Below, piece by piece: positions 25,169 through 31,674 of a stretch of DNA of 34,452 nucleotides. Every line of letters starts with the position of its first letter. Within the stretch, counting starts at the first letter, position 1. This DNA is from a virus: IMG/VR virus record IMGVR_UViG_3300020456_000003, positions 1 through 34,452 of that record; one strand, written 5' to 3'. Both the position numbers and the translations under genes were made by a program. The notes under the pieces are model-generated. The model saw only the letters and a program-made list of their open reading frames with translations, ran no database searches and was not told the origin of the DNA.

Positions 25169-25621
25169 TTAAAAGTCTGTGTTAGTATCAGCAGTATATT
25201 TATTGCCGTCCATCTTTCCTAAAAAGACATCAGCATTAAAACCAAGATGCGAGATGGCTTTAGTTAGTCCATCTGTTATTGCCATCTTTGGAGCGTCTTC
25301 ATTGGTTCTCTCTTTCTTTGCATTATAGAAAGTTCTACACCCAGTAAACGCTCCGTATCTATTGGCTTTATCTTTTGTCCAGATGTATACATGAGCTACT
25401 ACTGCACAATCACCATTAGAAATTTGTATAAATTCTGTGGTATTGTCCCAACCCCAGCCGTGTCCTATTACACCGAACTCTTTAGTTACTTCACGAACTT
25501 GGTATTGTGGGTCAATGGCTGTGAACTTTCGTGAACCAAATGACACGGGTTTAAGAAACTCCTTGTCACTTTTTGCTACACGATTCCACAACGCTAAATT
25601 AACATTTTGTTTTTCAGACAT
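25169..25621 (-). CDS. Single-strand annealing protein (Rad52/Sak3-like)
   Basis: This 150-residue protein has LWNRVAKSDKEFLKPVSFGS followed by FTAIDPQYQVREVTKEFG, GHGWGW, an IQISNGDCAVVAHVYIW strand region and the diagnostic EDAPKMAITDGLTKAISHLG with NADVFLGKMD. This is the pattern of phage single-strand annealing proteins of the Rad52-like group (Erf and Sak types share the DA-K-A-TD stretch). It anneals complementary strands made by the exonuclease encoded just upstream and so makes concatemers for packaging. The ribosome site AAAGGAGAAC is present. Confidence 0.8.
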   Translation of the reverse strand: MSEKQNVNLALWNRVAKSDKEFLKPVSFGSRKFTAIDPQYQVREVTKEFGVIGHGWGWDNTTEFIQISNGDCAVVAHVYIWTKDKANRYGAFTGCRTFYNAKKERTNEDAPKMAITDGLTKAISHLGFNADVFLGKMDGNKYTADTNTDF

Positions 25622-25622
25622 T

Positions 25623-26432
25623 TTAGTTCTCCTTTTTGTCTATGATTGTAAATCTTAATGAGCCACGCTTATCTCGTTTGATTGATAATCTATCGGTATA
25701 AACTTCTCGCTCATTATCCTTAACACTTTCTTTAATAGTTTTCTTAACACCCTCGAACTCTTTAGCAGAGCTTTCTAATTGAATGTAAGATTCTTCTAAG
25801 ACACGAAAGTGATTGTCTTTAGAAGCGTCACGCTTAACCATACCATCAAGAGGTATAGCATTAATTGAAGTATCTATTGCTAGTTCTTCAGCACTAGGTG
25901 GTATGTCTTCTTTAACTGATGCCCAAAAAGATATGCCTACCTTTTTAATGTTATCAATATAATCAAAGCTCTTCTTGATATACTGACATTCCCATCTGCG
26001 ATTACCAAATATTACAGACAAGTAACAACCATCAGCAGTAGATAGAAATAAATATAATTGTATTTGAGGCATATACCTTTCGGCTACTGCTTCCATAGTG
26101 TTTCTATCATAGGTATGTTTGAACTCTACTATCTCTAGGTTCTTGGTATCTTTAATCATACCATCTATATGACCAGAGAAAGGAACAGACTCCCAAGTAG
26201 TTTGGTATTGTTTCTGTTCATTGTATAACTCAACCATATACTCACGACTAAACCATTGTGCATTAAACGGCTCAGTATGAATACCCATTTGAACTGGAAG
26301 GTTAAAGGTTAAGTCTTCTATCTGTTCACGCCCAGTCTTTTCTTTCCATACGGCAAGTTCATCACCATTATAGATTCTTACTAGGTCGCTACCTGATAGA
26401 TAGTTCTTACGCTCTTCACTAGATAATTTCAT
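25623..26432 (-). CDS. PD-(D/E)XK recombination exonuclease (YqaJ/RecB-like)
   Basis: This 269-residue nuclease has its core motifs in order: GIHTEPFNAQWF with Glu54, FSGHIDGMI with Asp90, EIVEFKHT with Glu103 and Lys105, and RYMPQIQLYLF with the conserved Gln of motif IV. This is the lambda-exonuclease/YqaJ type that resects double-strand ends. It lies directly before the annealing protein, as redalpha stands next to redbeta. The C-terminal part is a charged helical tail of unknown use. The ribosome site AAAAGGAGAACC precedes the ATG. Confidence 0.85.
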   Translation of the reverse strand: MKLSSEERKNYLSGSDLVRIYNGDELAVWKEKTGREQIEDLTFNLPVQMGIHTEPFNAQWFSREYMVELYNEQKQYQTTWESVPFSGHIDGMIKDTKNLEIVEFKHTYDRNTMEAVAERYMPQIQLYLFLSTADGCYLSVIFGNRRWECQYIKKSFDYIDNIKKVGISFWASVKEDIPPSAEELAIDTSINAIPLDGMVKRDASKDNHFRVLEESYIQLESSAKEFEGVKKTIKESVKDNEREVYTDRLSIKRDKRGSLRFTIIDKKEN

Positions 26433-26459
26433 ATCGGTTCTCCTTTTGTTGATATGATT

Positions 26460-27107
26460 TTACTGCGTAATTGCAGTTAACTCAAGTCTTTTATTATAAA
26501 GACAAGTGTATAAATGTTGGCGAGTTTCCATACGCCAACTGATATGCTGATAAAACTCAGCAAAGCTAGGCCAAAACTTGTGTGTTTTCTTTACTTGTTC
26601 GATAGCATACACAACAAGGTCGGCTGGAAATTTTGATAACTCAGTAGCTAATGATTTAATTCTTATACCTACGTCTTGTGCTGATTCTTGTGATGGCTTG
26701 ATAAGAAGCGTAGCAAGGACAGTCAGACGTTGCTTGAGTTCGTCGGTAGGTAAGGCTACCAAACTCATAGACACTACCTCTATGGCTCTCTCTACCTCTT
26801 CTAGCGATACATTATTGTTACCTACTAGGTTGATTGACTGAAGATTGAATACTGGGTCTTTATCTATAGGGTATCGAACACGAACATCTTTGTTAACTTT
26901 TGATTTGGTCAACGACTCCACTGAAGAAACTAGGTTTGTGTCTATTGTGCGAGGATTGTTTACCTCCATTAATCTTGCTACTGCTTTTGCTTTCTGCGTT
27001 CCACTTAAGTCTGTTGTTACACCAGTATCTATATCCCCTACTGATATCTTTAAACCTTGTCCCTTTTGCAAGGTGGTAGTTAATGAACTGAGTTGTTTCA
27101 TTGTCAT
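26460..27107 (-). CDS. Putative helicase loader (lambda P-like role)
   Basis: This 215-residue protein has a polar N-terminal half with no clear domain. The C-terminal half (LSKFPADLVVYAIEQVKKTH, then KFWPSFAEFYQHISWRMETR) resembles phage proteins that lie after a winged-helix initiator and are taken to load the replicative helicase. The start ATG 27107 is supported by AAAAGGAGAAC. Its first 215 bases overlap the end of the initiator-like gene in another frame; both frames look real. The function is inferred from order and from the FPAD-FWPS-EF pattern. Confidence 0.6.
   Translation of the reverse strand: MTMKQLSSLTTTLQKGQGLKISVGDIDTGVTTDLSGTQKAKAVARLMEVNNPRTIDTNLVSSVESLTKSKVNKDVRVRYPIDKDPVFNLQSINLVGNNNVSLEEVERAIEVVSMSLVALPTDELKQRLTVLATLLIKPSQESAQDVGIRIKSLATELSKFPADLVVYAIEQVKKTHKFWPSFAEFYQHISWRMETRQHLYTCLYNKRLELTAITQ
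26462..26477 (-). promoter_or_regulatory. Palindromic early element ACTGC-N6-GCAGT, copy 1
   Basis: On the - strand this reads ACTGCAATTACGCAGT, a perfect 5-6-5 inverted repeat, about 30 bases before the exonuclease ATG. Fourteen bases of it recur at 31928-31941, again just upstream of an AAGGAGAACC ribosome site and directly after a -10 hexamer. Here the sequence before it is TTAACT, a weaker -10. I infer an operator or initial-transcript element. Confidence 0.4.
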
Positions 27108-27516
27108 GGTCTAGTTCTCCTTTTTCATTTATAGAATTTTTTAATGTATCATTAGGTAACCATTTGTCTAACGCAACATTATTATATAGTTTAGTTGATA
27201 GGTTAGGGTTGCTCTCTGCAACTACCTCGTTGCATTGTGCAACTAGTTTCTCTGAGTCATCAGGGAATATTGTATAGATTGTAGACTTCATACTGTTACC
27301 TCGTTTGCGTATCAAGTAACCATTTGATTCTAAGTAATTTAATTTCCTAGTTACTGTAACACGATTCATGCTACTGCGTTTAGCTAATCTTTCTAGTGAA
27401 GGCCAACATCTGTGTCGCTCTTCATCAGCGTGGTCAGCTAAACAAACGAGTAACCATTTAGCATAGCAGTCTTTGATATCTGCTTTCATGGCACGAGCCA
27501 TTAATATAAATGACAT
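26893..27516 (-). CDS. Winged-helix replication initiator-like protein (lambda O-like role)
   Basis: This 207-residue protein has a winged-helix DNA-binding domain at about residues 20-72 (CWPSLERLAKRSSMNRVTVT, then LNYLESNGYLIRKR). A disordered linker follows, then a C-terminal motif FINYHLAKGTRFKDISRGYR with YWCNNRLKW, which I recognise from phage replication initiators. Two 15-bp dyads 21 bp apart lie inside the gene at 27208-27243, as lambda iterons lie inside O. The start is ATG 27516, directly after the resolvase stop, with AAAGGAGAAC inside the upstream gene. Confidence 0.75.
   Translation of the reverse strand: MSFILMARAMKADIKDCYAKWLLVCLADHADEERHRCWPSLERLAKRSSMNRVTVTRKLNYLESNGYLIRKRGNSMKSTIYTIFPDDSEKLVAQCNEVVAESNPNLSTKLYNNVALDKWLPNDTLKNSINEKGELDHDNETTQFINYHLAKGTRFKDISRGYRYWCNNRLKWNAESKSSSKINGGKQSSHNRHKPSFFSGVVDQIKS
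27208..27243. repeat. Two 15-bp dyads in the initiator gene, candidate replication origin
   Basis: GTTGCA-TTG-TGCAAC (27229-27243) is a perfect inverted repeat with a 3-base centre. GTTGCT-CTC-TGCAAC (27208-27222) has the same form with one mismatch, and the centres are 21 bp apart, two helical turns. A third perfect copy is at 31953-31967. Binding by the initiator encoded here, or by one of the phage HTH proteins, is inferred. Confidence 0.55.
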
Positions 27517-27846
27517 TTAGTTCTCCTTTAATTTGGGTGCTATCACCTCATTAAATATTTCTTCGCTAAACATTATAACTTGTTTAGGGTCACCATCTCT
27601 GCGTCTAAATACTACAACATCTCTGTCTTCAAACGCATTGAATACATTAGGAAAGTTAGACTTGTGTCTATACTTTACCTCTACTACCAGTCGTCTTCCT
27701 CCGACTTTGATGTGGAGGTCGCCAGTAAATTCTCCTCCCAACGAGCCAGAGAGAGGGACTTTCTTCGTCTCCACGCCTTGTTCCTCAAGCCACGCCTTGA
27801 CTTTCTTTTCGTGGTAATTTCCTTTGTTGCGACTTTTACTTGCCAT
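27517..27846 (-). CDS. Hjc-like Holliday junction resolvase / PD-(D/E)XK nuclease
   Basis: This 109-residue protein begins MASKSRNKGNYHEKKVKAWL, then has SLGGEFTGDLHIKVGGRRLV and VVEVKYRHKS. Glu13, Asp43, Glu56 and Lys58 are the expected catalytic set of the Hjc-type fold. It would cut branched DNA produced by recombination before packaging. I chose ATG 27846 because GGAGG is four bases upstream; an ATG nine codons earlier lacks a site. A zinc-ribbon frame overlaps its 5' part. The stop TAA touches the initiator ATG. Confidence 0.8.
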   Translation of the reverse strand: MASKSRNKGNYHEKKVKAWLEEQGVETKKVPLSGSLGGEFTGDLHIKVGGRRLVVEVKYRHKSNFPNVFNAFEDRDVVVFRRRDGDPKQVIMFSEEIFNEVIAPKLKEN

Positions 27847-28019
27847 GATTCCTCCGTATAACAATCCAAACATATAGTATAATAGACTGCTGGTTTTTCA
27901 TGAGCGAGTAAAACTAGGTAGTCCCGTGTCTTGTTATGACACCCGTCACAAACGTATGACTTAGTGCCATCATTTGATAATCGTTTTCTTATGGACTTTG
28001 ACTTTAAGGCCAAGTGCAT
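27684..28019 (-). CDS. Zinc-ribbon protein overlapping the resolvase gene
   Basis: This 111-residue frame carries KSYVCDGCHNKTRDYLVLLA and TICLDCYTEESW, two CxxC pairs 28 residues apart, which is a convincing zinc ribbon. The N-terminal two thirds occupy sequence used by no other gene. The last 54 codons overlap the resolvase in another frame and are very Arg/Lys-rich, so the tail may be only tolerated. ATG 28019 has no good ribosome site and overlaps the HTH gene by 50 bases; the start is uncertain. The function is unknown. Confidence 0.52.
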   Translation of the reverse strand: MHLALKSKSIRKRLSNDGTKSYVCDGCHNKTRDYLVLLAHEKPAVYYTICLDCYTEESWQVKVATKEITTKRKSRRGLRNKAWRRRKSLSLARWEENLLATSTSKSEEDDW

Positions 28020-28188
28020 CTAACCAACACGCTAACAAGAAACCACTAGGCACTCGTTTGTATTGTTCCCATTTATGCACAAGAGATTTAGCACACCCTA
28101 TCTTATATGCTAACTCTTCTTGTGACAATTTTTGCTTGTGCCTAGCTACTACAAGCTGGGCGATTATGTCCTGATAGGTTTCAGTCAC
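27970..28188 (-). CDS. XRE-type helix-turn-helix protein
   Basis: This 72-residue protein carries a Cro/CI-like HTH (VVARHKQKLSQEELAYKIGC, then AKSLVHKWEQYKRVPSG). I chose GTG 28188, which overlaps the stop of the preceding HTH gene. ATGs at 28232 or 28272 would extend it through that gene in another frame, and the extension does not look conserved. It probably regulates phage transcription, perhaps at the 15-bp dyads. The HTH is clear; the start is not. Confidence 0.7.
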   Translation of the reverse strand: MTETYQDIIAQLVVARHKQKLSQEELAYKIGCAKSLVHKWEQYKRVPSGFLLACWLDALGLKVKVHKKTIIK

Positions 28189-28384
28189 TACAACTTTTCT
28201 TTTGTAATGCTGAAAAGTAATTGATGGCATCATAAACTTTTCGTGCCGTCGTGTATCTGATATCTTGTCCATGCTTCACACGATAATAAGTAGAAGAAGG
28301 CACACCAGCTAAGTCGAACCCAATCTTGAGTGAGACTTGTTTTTCTTTTGAGTATTCTTCTAAACATTCTAAGTAACTTTTCAT
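28181..28384 (-). CDS. Small helix-turn-helix protein, 67 residues
   Basis: The core KIGFDLAGVPSSTYYRVKHG followed by DIRYTTARKVYDAINYF fits a minimal XRE-like HTH (recognition helix SSTYYRVKHG). The protein is basic and contains no other domain. No strong ribosome site is seen before ATG 28384; the region just upstream holds ACTGCGTTTATGC, a loose relative of the palindromic early element. It lies in a cluster of tiny regulatory genes. Confidence 0.62.
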   Translation of the reverse strand: MKSYLECLEEYSKEKQVSLKIGFDLAGVPSSTYYRVKHGQDIRYTTARKVYDAINYFSALQKKSCSD

Positions 28385-28408
28385 TTATAATCAGTAGCAT
28401 AAACGCAG

Positions 28409-28564
28409 TTAACTTTCCACTTCTATTTTTTTATCTAGCGGCACGAATATTTTTATGTGTATAAATCCACCTGACATTGACGATATGCAATACTCGTAAG
28501 GACAAGTCTTTAGCCAACGCAAAGCTCCTTCTATATTCTCAACTTGAATACTAATCATCATCAT
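28409..28564 (-). CDS. Small unknown protein, 51 residues
   Basis: The frame begins with three tandem ATGs (28564, 28561, 28558), MMMISIQVENIEGALRWLKT, and continues CPYEYCISSMSGGFIHIKIF before a short charged end. It looks like a compact alpha-beta domain. It overlaps the end of the preceding 50-residue gene by 14 bases in another frame and lacks its own strong ribosome site, so coupling is likely. The family is unknown. Confidence 0.6.
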   Translation of the reverse strand: MMMISIQVENIEGALRWLKTCPYEYCISSMSGGFIHIKIFVPLDKKIEVES

Positions 28565-28703
28565 CACCATCAGGTTCTTTATATATAATGATAGTAGTAG
28601 CTACTGCTGTGTCATTTGATTCTACATACTGCCAGTTTGTATGCCCATGATAACGCTGACAATAAGAATCAATGTAGTCTGTTGAGTATTTAAAATCTTC
28701 CAT
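28551..28703 (-). CDS. Small acidic protein, 50 residues
   Basis: MEDFKYSTDYIDSYCQRYHG opens the frame and EPDGDDDD closes it. GGAG six bases before the ATG, within the end of the NrdR-like gene, supports translation. The middle (WQYVESNDTAVATTIIIYKE) suggests a small beta unit. The function is unknown. Confidence 0.62.
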   Translation of the reverse strand: MEDFKYSTDYIDSYCQRYHGHTNWQYVESNDTAVATTIIIYKEPDGDDDD

Positions 28704-28704
28704 A

Positions 28705-28992
28705 TTATTCTCCAATTAAATTTTCTAATTCTTCGTCTGTCATAGAGTCCACATCTTTATCAGTAAGTGTTTCTATTCTTGGACGAATAGGTTTTTGTTT
28801 AAGTTTACGTTTAACTCTTCGAGGTATTACAACTGTATCTCGTTGATGCACATGATGGTCGGTTATAATTATCTCACGAGTTCTTATAGTATTGGTGCAA
28901 ACAAGACAGACTCTACGCCTCCGAACAGAGTTATCGTGCTGAAGACGAGAGTCTTTAACGCTTGTTTCATTCTTACACTTAGGACATTTCAT
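28705..28992 (-). CDS. NrdR-like zinc-ribbon protein lacking the ATP-cone
   Basis: This 95-residue protein begins MKCPKCKNETSVKDSRLQHD, followed by VRRRRVCLVCTNTIRTRE. Cysteines 3, 6, 29 and 32 and the VKDSR and RRRR patterns are those of the N-terminal zinc ribbon of NrdR, the repressor of ribonucleotide reductase genes. Bacterial NrdR is about 150 residues with an ATP-cone that senses dATP; here a short basic, then acidic tail follows instead. It could bind NrdR boxes in the host without nucleotide control. The start overlaps the preceding gene. Confidence 0.78.
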   Translation of the reverse strand: MKCPKCKNETSVKDSRLQHDNSVRRRRVCLVCTNTIRTREIIITDHHVHQRDTVVIPRRVKRKLKQKPIRPRIETLTDKDVDSMTDEELENLIGE

Positions 28993-29365
28993 CTTGTTCT
29001 TCTTTAGTTAAACTGTCCCAGCTAGTGCGACACATCAAAACTCTCTGATGCTTACCACTTATAGCTTTACGTCTGATTCCAGTATCTACTACATGACCTT
29101 TGTTAATTAGTTTGACGTATCTTGGTGTTACACTTGAGCCTTTGACATCAAACACCTTCATCATTTCGTGTTCCACTTGGTCGGATATACAACCATGTGA
29201 ACCGAAGTTGGTAATGATGCGTAATACTTTTGCCTCAAGTTTGGTAGGGTCAAGAGAATAACCAGCTTCTTTACTTGTGGCTGGGTCTGTTCGTCTTGCA
29301 TGAGAGCGAGGGTTAACTCGTTCAAGTCGGGCAGATAATTCTGCTAATCTTTCTGCGTCATTCAT
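28979..29365 (-). CDS. Winged-helix phage regulatory protein
   Basis: This 128-residue protein has SHARRTDPATSKEAGYSLDP near the N-terminus, then a winged helix (LEAKVLRIITNFGSHGCISD, SVTPRYVKLINKGHVVDTGI) and a RRKAISGKHQRVLMC wing. I recognise this as a widespread phage family with a SHAR-DP-TS-EA signature and no fixed function. DNA binding is likely. The AAGGAGAACC ribosome site is well placed before ATG 29365. Confidence 0.75.
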   Translation of the reverse strand: MNDAERLAELSARLERVNPRSHARRTDPATSKEAGYSLDPTKLEAKVLRIITNFGSHGCISDQVEHEMMKVFDVKGSSVTPRYVKLINKGHVVDTGIRRKAISGKHQRVLMCRTSWDSLTKEEQDEMS

Positions 29366-29367
29366 AA

Positions 29368-29649
29368 CTAGGTTCTCCTTATAATAGTGAATGGATTAGG
29401 TTTAAGTTCTTTGTTCTTACACTTCAAAGCAAACGAGTCTCCGTCTTTGCCTATCATTGCGTAGAACATATCTTCCATTGGTGTAGTCAAAACTATCTTG
29501 TGCTTTGGGTTATACCAATAGTGATTGCAAAGCATTATGCCGTAGTTAATTGACTTGGAACGAGGAGTCACCATAAGCCAATCACTACGAGCATAACACT
29601 TGTATTCCCTCTCTGATTTCTGAGGTGCAATTAAATACAACTGCGTCAT
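29368..29649 (-). CDS. Unknown early protein, 93 residues
   Basis: It begins MTQLYLIAPQKSEREYKCYA and is rich in aromatic residues and lysine (NHYWYNPKHKIVLTTPMEDM). It starts in an ATGA overlap with the preceding gene and ends two bases before the next. There is no signal, membrane segment or recognised motif. Conserved operon packing is the main support. Confidence 0.68.
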   Translation of the reverse strand: MTQLYLIAPQKSEREYKCYARSDWLMVTPRSKSINYGIMLCNHYWYNPKHKIVLTTPMEDMFYAMIGKDGDSFALKCKNKELKPNPFTIIRRT

Positions 29650-29873
29650 CAGTAGGGAATCTCGTCATCAATCGGCGGCAAGTCTTTCTTATACTCTTCT
29701 TCCCAAGCAGAGATTGCTCGTTGCTCAAATTTTTTCCGATTGAAATTAGGATTATGTTTTGCAATTATCTCAGACATCTTAACAATTTGTGTAGGCCAAC
29801 TCATCAACGGAGCAATCTCATCAGCTAACACATTGAAACGTATCTGATTTTTGTAGTATCTATACTGTGCCAT
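29649..29873 (-). CDS. Small protein with SSB-tail-like C-terminus, 74 residues
   Basis: The basic helical body (QIRFNVLADEIAPLMSWPTQ, ISAWEEEYKKDL) ends in PPIDDEIPY. This resembles the DDDIPF tail of bacterial SSB, which host replication and repair proteins bind. It may be coincidence, but the phage SSB-like protein has a related end. The start overlaps the upstream gene by 14 bases. Confidence 0.65.
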   Translation of the reverse strand: MAQYRYYKNQIRFNVLADEIAPLMSWPTQIVKMSEIIAKHNPNFNRKKFEQRAISAWEEEYKKDLPPIDDEIPY

Positions 29874-30180
29874 TAGATATCTCTGGTAGTTTATTGTAAT
29901 CTCTCATACTCATATCTAACCATACGTCTACTAAGTTAGGTGTCTCATCATATGGTTCACCCTCATCATCAAAGTGAACTGACGTTGGTTCATATGGATT
30001 AGCTACTACAAATTTAATACGCATCTCCATGTCATTGTGTGGCATGGTAAATGTTATAGGCATACGCATATCTTCGGGTATCTCTTGGATAAAACTAGGC
30101 TGGATACTCCGATTGTATTTATATTTGATAGCCTTGTTATTTAATTTGCGTAACAAATCTTGTGTTAAATATTTAGTCAT
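29860..30180 (-). CDS. Unknown early protein, 106 residues
   Basis: It begins MTKYLTQDLLRKLNNKAIKY. I chose ATG 30180 because GGAGG lies seven bases before it; a longer frame to 30231 would run through the upstream gene. The middle has RMPITFTMPHNDMEMRIKFV and an acidic FDDEGEPYDETPN, probably a small alpha-beta fold. No family is recognised. Confidence 0.68.
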   Translation of the reverse strand: MTKYLTQDLLRKLNNKAIKYKYNRSIQPSFIQEIPEDMRMPITFTMPHNDMEMRIKFVVANPYEPTSVHFDDEGEPYDETPNLVDVWLDMSMRDYNKLPEISNGTV

Positions 30181-30400
30181 TCTTAACCTCCGTTGGTTTA
30201 GGTCTGTGGTTATAATCTTCCGTGTAATCACGATTTAAAACTTCGTTATATATATCTATAATATCGTTGATATAATTGTGTGCCGTATCAATCTTATATT
30301 TGAACTGTGAATTCTCTACGTCTGCTCTTTCTTTTAAGCGTGTTAAACTAGCTAACACCAACTCTACTTCCTTAACGAAAGCTATACTTTTTTTTGCCAT
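30173..30400 (-). CDS. Small coiled-coil early protein, 75 residues
   Basis: MAKKSIAFVKEVELVLASLT starts a helical, charged protein with likely coiled-coil character and a polar tail. AGGAG stands six bases before the ATG. It is the first gene after the terminator at 30436, so its transcription depends on read-through or on a promoter that I cannot identify in the short gap (30401-30435). Confidence 0.68.
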   Translation of the reverse strand: MAKKSIAFVKEVELVLASLTRLKERADVENSQFKYKIDTAHNYINDIIDIYNEVLNRDYTEDYNHRPKPTEVKND

Positions 30401-30435
30401 GCTAAACTCCTATTAGTAGCAATTAATATTGGAGG

Positions 30436-30474
30436 AAAAAAAACACCTCCCACATTTCAAGAGGTGTTTTCTTT
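30436..30474 (-). terminator. Strong leftward terminator, possibly bidirectional
   Basis: AAAACACCTC (30440-30449) pairs perfectly with GAGGTGTTTT (30461-30470) around an 11-base loop. On the - strand the stem runs into eight Ts; on the + strand GTGTTTTCTTTT follows. It closes the DUF932 unit and separates it from the regulator and replication genes. Confidence 0.88.
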
Positions 30475-30482
30475 TCCGAATG

Positions 30483-30671
30483 TTAAGTTTGATTAGTAGT
30501 AAATGTTTGTGTCCACTCAATAAAGATTTCTCTTGCTACGTTTTTAGGTAAGCCAAAGACATCTTGAATTACTTGTGGTGCACCAAACATATTGATAGTT
30601 CCTGATTCTCGTAACTCATGTAAGTAATTAAATATTTCGTCACGAGCATCATTGAGTTCACCTTTAGGCAT
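30483..30671 (-). CDS. Small early protein, 62 residues
   Basis: The frame reads MPKGELNDARDEIFNYLHEL, then INMFGAPQVIQDVFGLPKNV and AREIFIEWTQ. The NMFGA-x-x-x-QDVFGL pattern with a following AREIF helix is one I have seen in small marine-phage proteins of unknown function. It could be a minimal HTH. ATG 30671 is chosen by GGAGG six bases upstream. It overlaps the end of the DUF932 gene by eight bases and is followed by the terminator. Confidence 0.7.
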   Translation of the reverse strand: MPKGELNDARDEIFNYLHELRESGTINMFGAPQVIQDVFGLPKNVAREIFIEWTQTFTTNQT

Positions 30672-31560
30672 AAGCAACCTCCTTGTTATCTGTTAGGTGA
30701 TGACTGCCAGTTCCAATACTACTCCAATAGTCAGACTTCATAGCATCAGCTACTAGTTTCTCTCTATTCTTTTGGGTTACTCTTGGGACTGAAGAGTCAA
30801 CTGTGTGTGTAGACCAATGAGTCATTGCATTATACAATGCCCACTTAGTGTAGCCTAAGTTTTGAGATTCATCTGACATCTGCTTGAGTAATGATTCAGT
30901 CTGAACCTTGTTGTAGTTAGTGCTACCTTTACTACGTTGATATGATTTACATATAGTATTGCGTATAAACTTATCGACTTCTTCTTCATTAGTTACTGTG
31001 TCTATCCATGCTTTATAAACTTCTTTCTGGTTCATAAAGATATCAAGACCATTGACCATACGCTTACCAATACCATTGATGTTTAAGTGTGTGGTATGCT
31101 TGGCATTTATCTTGGCTATGGTTAATGGATTAGCACAACCATTCTTGCACCATAGTCTGAAGCCGTCACTACCTACGCAGAACGCCCAGCTTGTATCATA
31201 TGATGAATAGAATTTAACACGATACTTAATTATATCTCCGACTTCAGGTTCTATTACATGGTCATTGAATACAATCTCGCCATATAATTTTGCACCATTA
31301 TCATAGGTGGAAATATCTATGTCAGTATCTTGTGACAACCCACTATCCTCATAAGCATCAAGCACATTTTGCACGATATCTTTATGAGGTATTGGCTTAT
31401 AGTTTTTACCAACTGTTCCTAACGGAGTGTTGGTATCTGTTCTTACTATACATCTTTGCATAGCAAGAGGAACGGCAACGTCTCGATTATCTAAGACTGC
31501 GTTCATTGGCACGACTGCGATTGGAAAATCATAGTCGGGTGCGTGTCCATCTAACGGCAT
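30664..31560 (-). CDS. DUF932 phage/plasmid protein
   Basis: This 298-residue protein contains the features of DUF932: TPLGTVGKNYKPIPHKDIVQ near the start, AKLYGEIVFNDHV, WAFCVGSDGFRLWCKNGCAN in the middle and a long helical C-terminal half (TESLLKQMSDESQNLGYTKW). Such proteins occur in phages and plasmids without established function. ATG 31560 has AAAGGAGAACC six bases before it; 26 extra codons upstream have none. It shares a leftward unit with the 75-residue gene at 31902 and ends at the terminator at 30436. Confidence 0.82.
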   Translation of the reverse strand: MPLDGHAPDYDFPIAVVPMNAVLDNRDVAVPLAMQRCIVRTDTNTPLGTVGKNYKPIPHKDIVQNVLDAYEDSGLSQDTDIDISTYDNGAKLYGEIVFNDHVIEPEVGDIIKYRVKFYSSYDTSWAFCVGSDGFRLWCKNGCANPLTIAKINAKHTTHLNINGIGKRMVNGLDIFMNQKEVYKAWIDTVTNEEEVDKFIRNTICKSYQRSKGSTNYNKVQTESLLKQMSDESQNLGYTKWALYNAMTHWSTHTVDSSVPRVTQKNREKLVADAMKSDYWSSIGTGSHHLTDNKEVAYA

Positions 31561-31674
31561 TTGGTTCTCCTTTCCCGATAAGTTATGGAATGTCTGTGGG
31601 TCACGATTAAACCTAGCCACTTGAGAGTGAACCCACATTCTGTTGAGTAGTAGCGAGGTATTAAAAAGAAATGT

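Noticed and set aside
26578-27114. + strand open frames opposite the loader-like gene (26578-26841 and 26845-27114)
   Set aside because: They are antisense shadows with no ribosome sites, while the - strand genes there have motifs and proper starts.
30664-31638. Longer start for the DUF932 protein at 31638
   Set aside because: The extra 26 codons have no ribosome site, whereas ATG 31560 is preceded by the complete AAAGGAGAACC.
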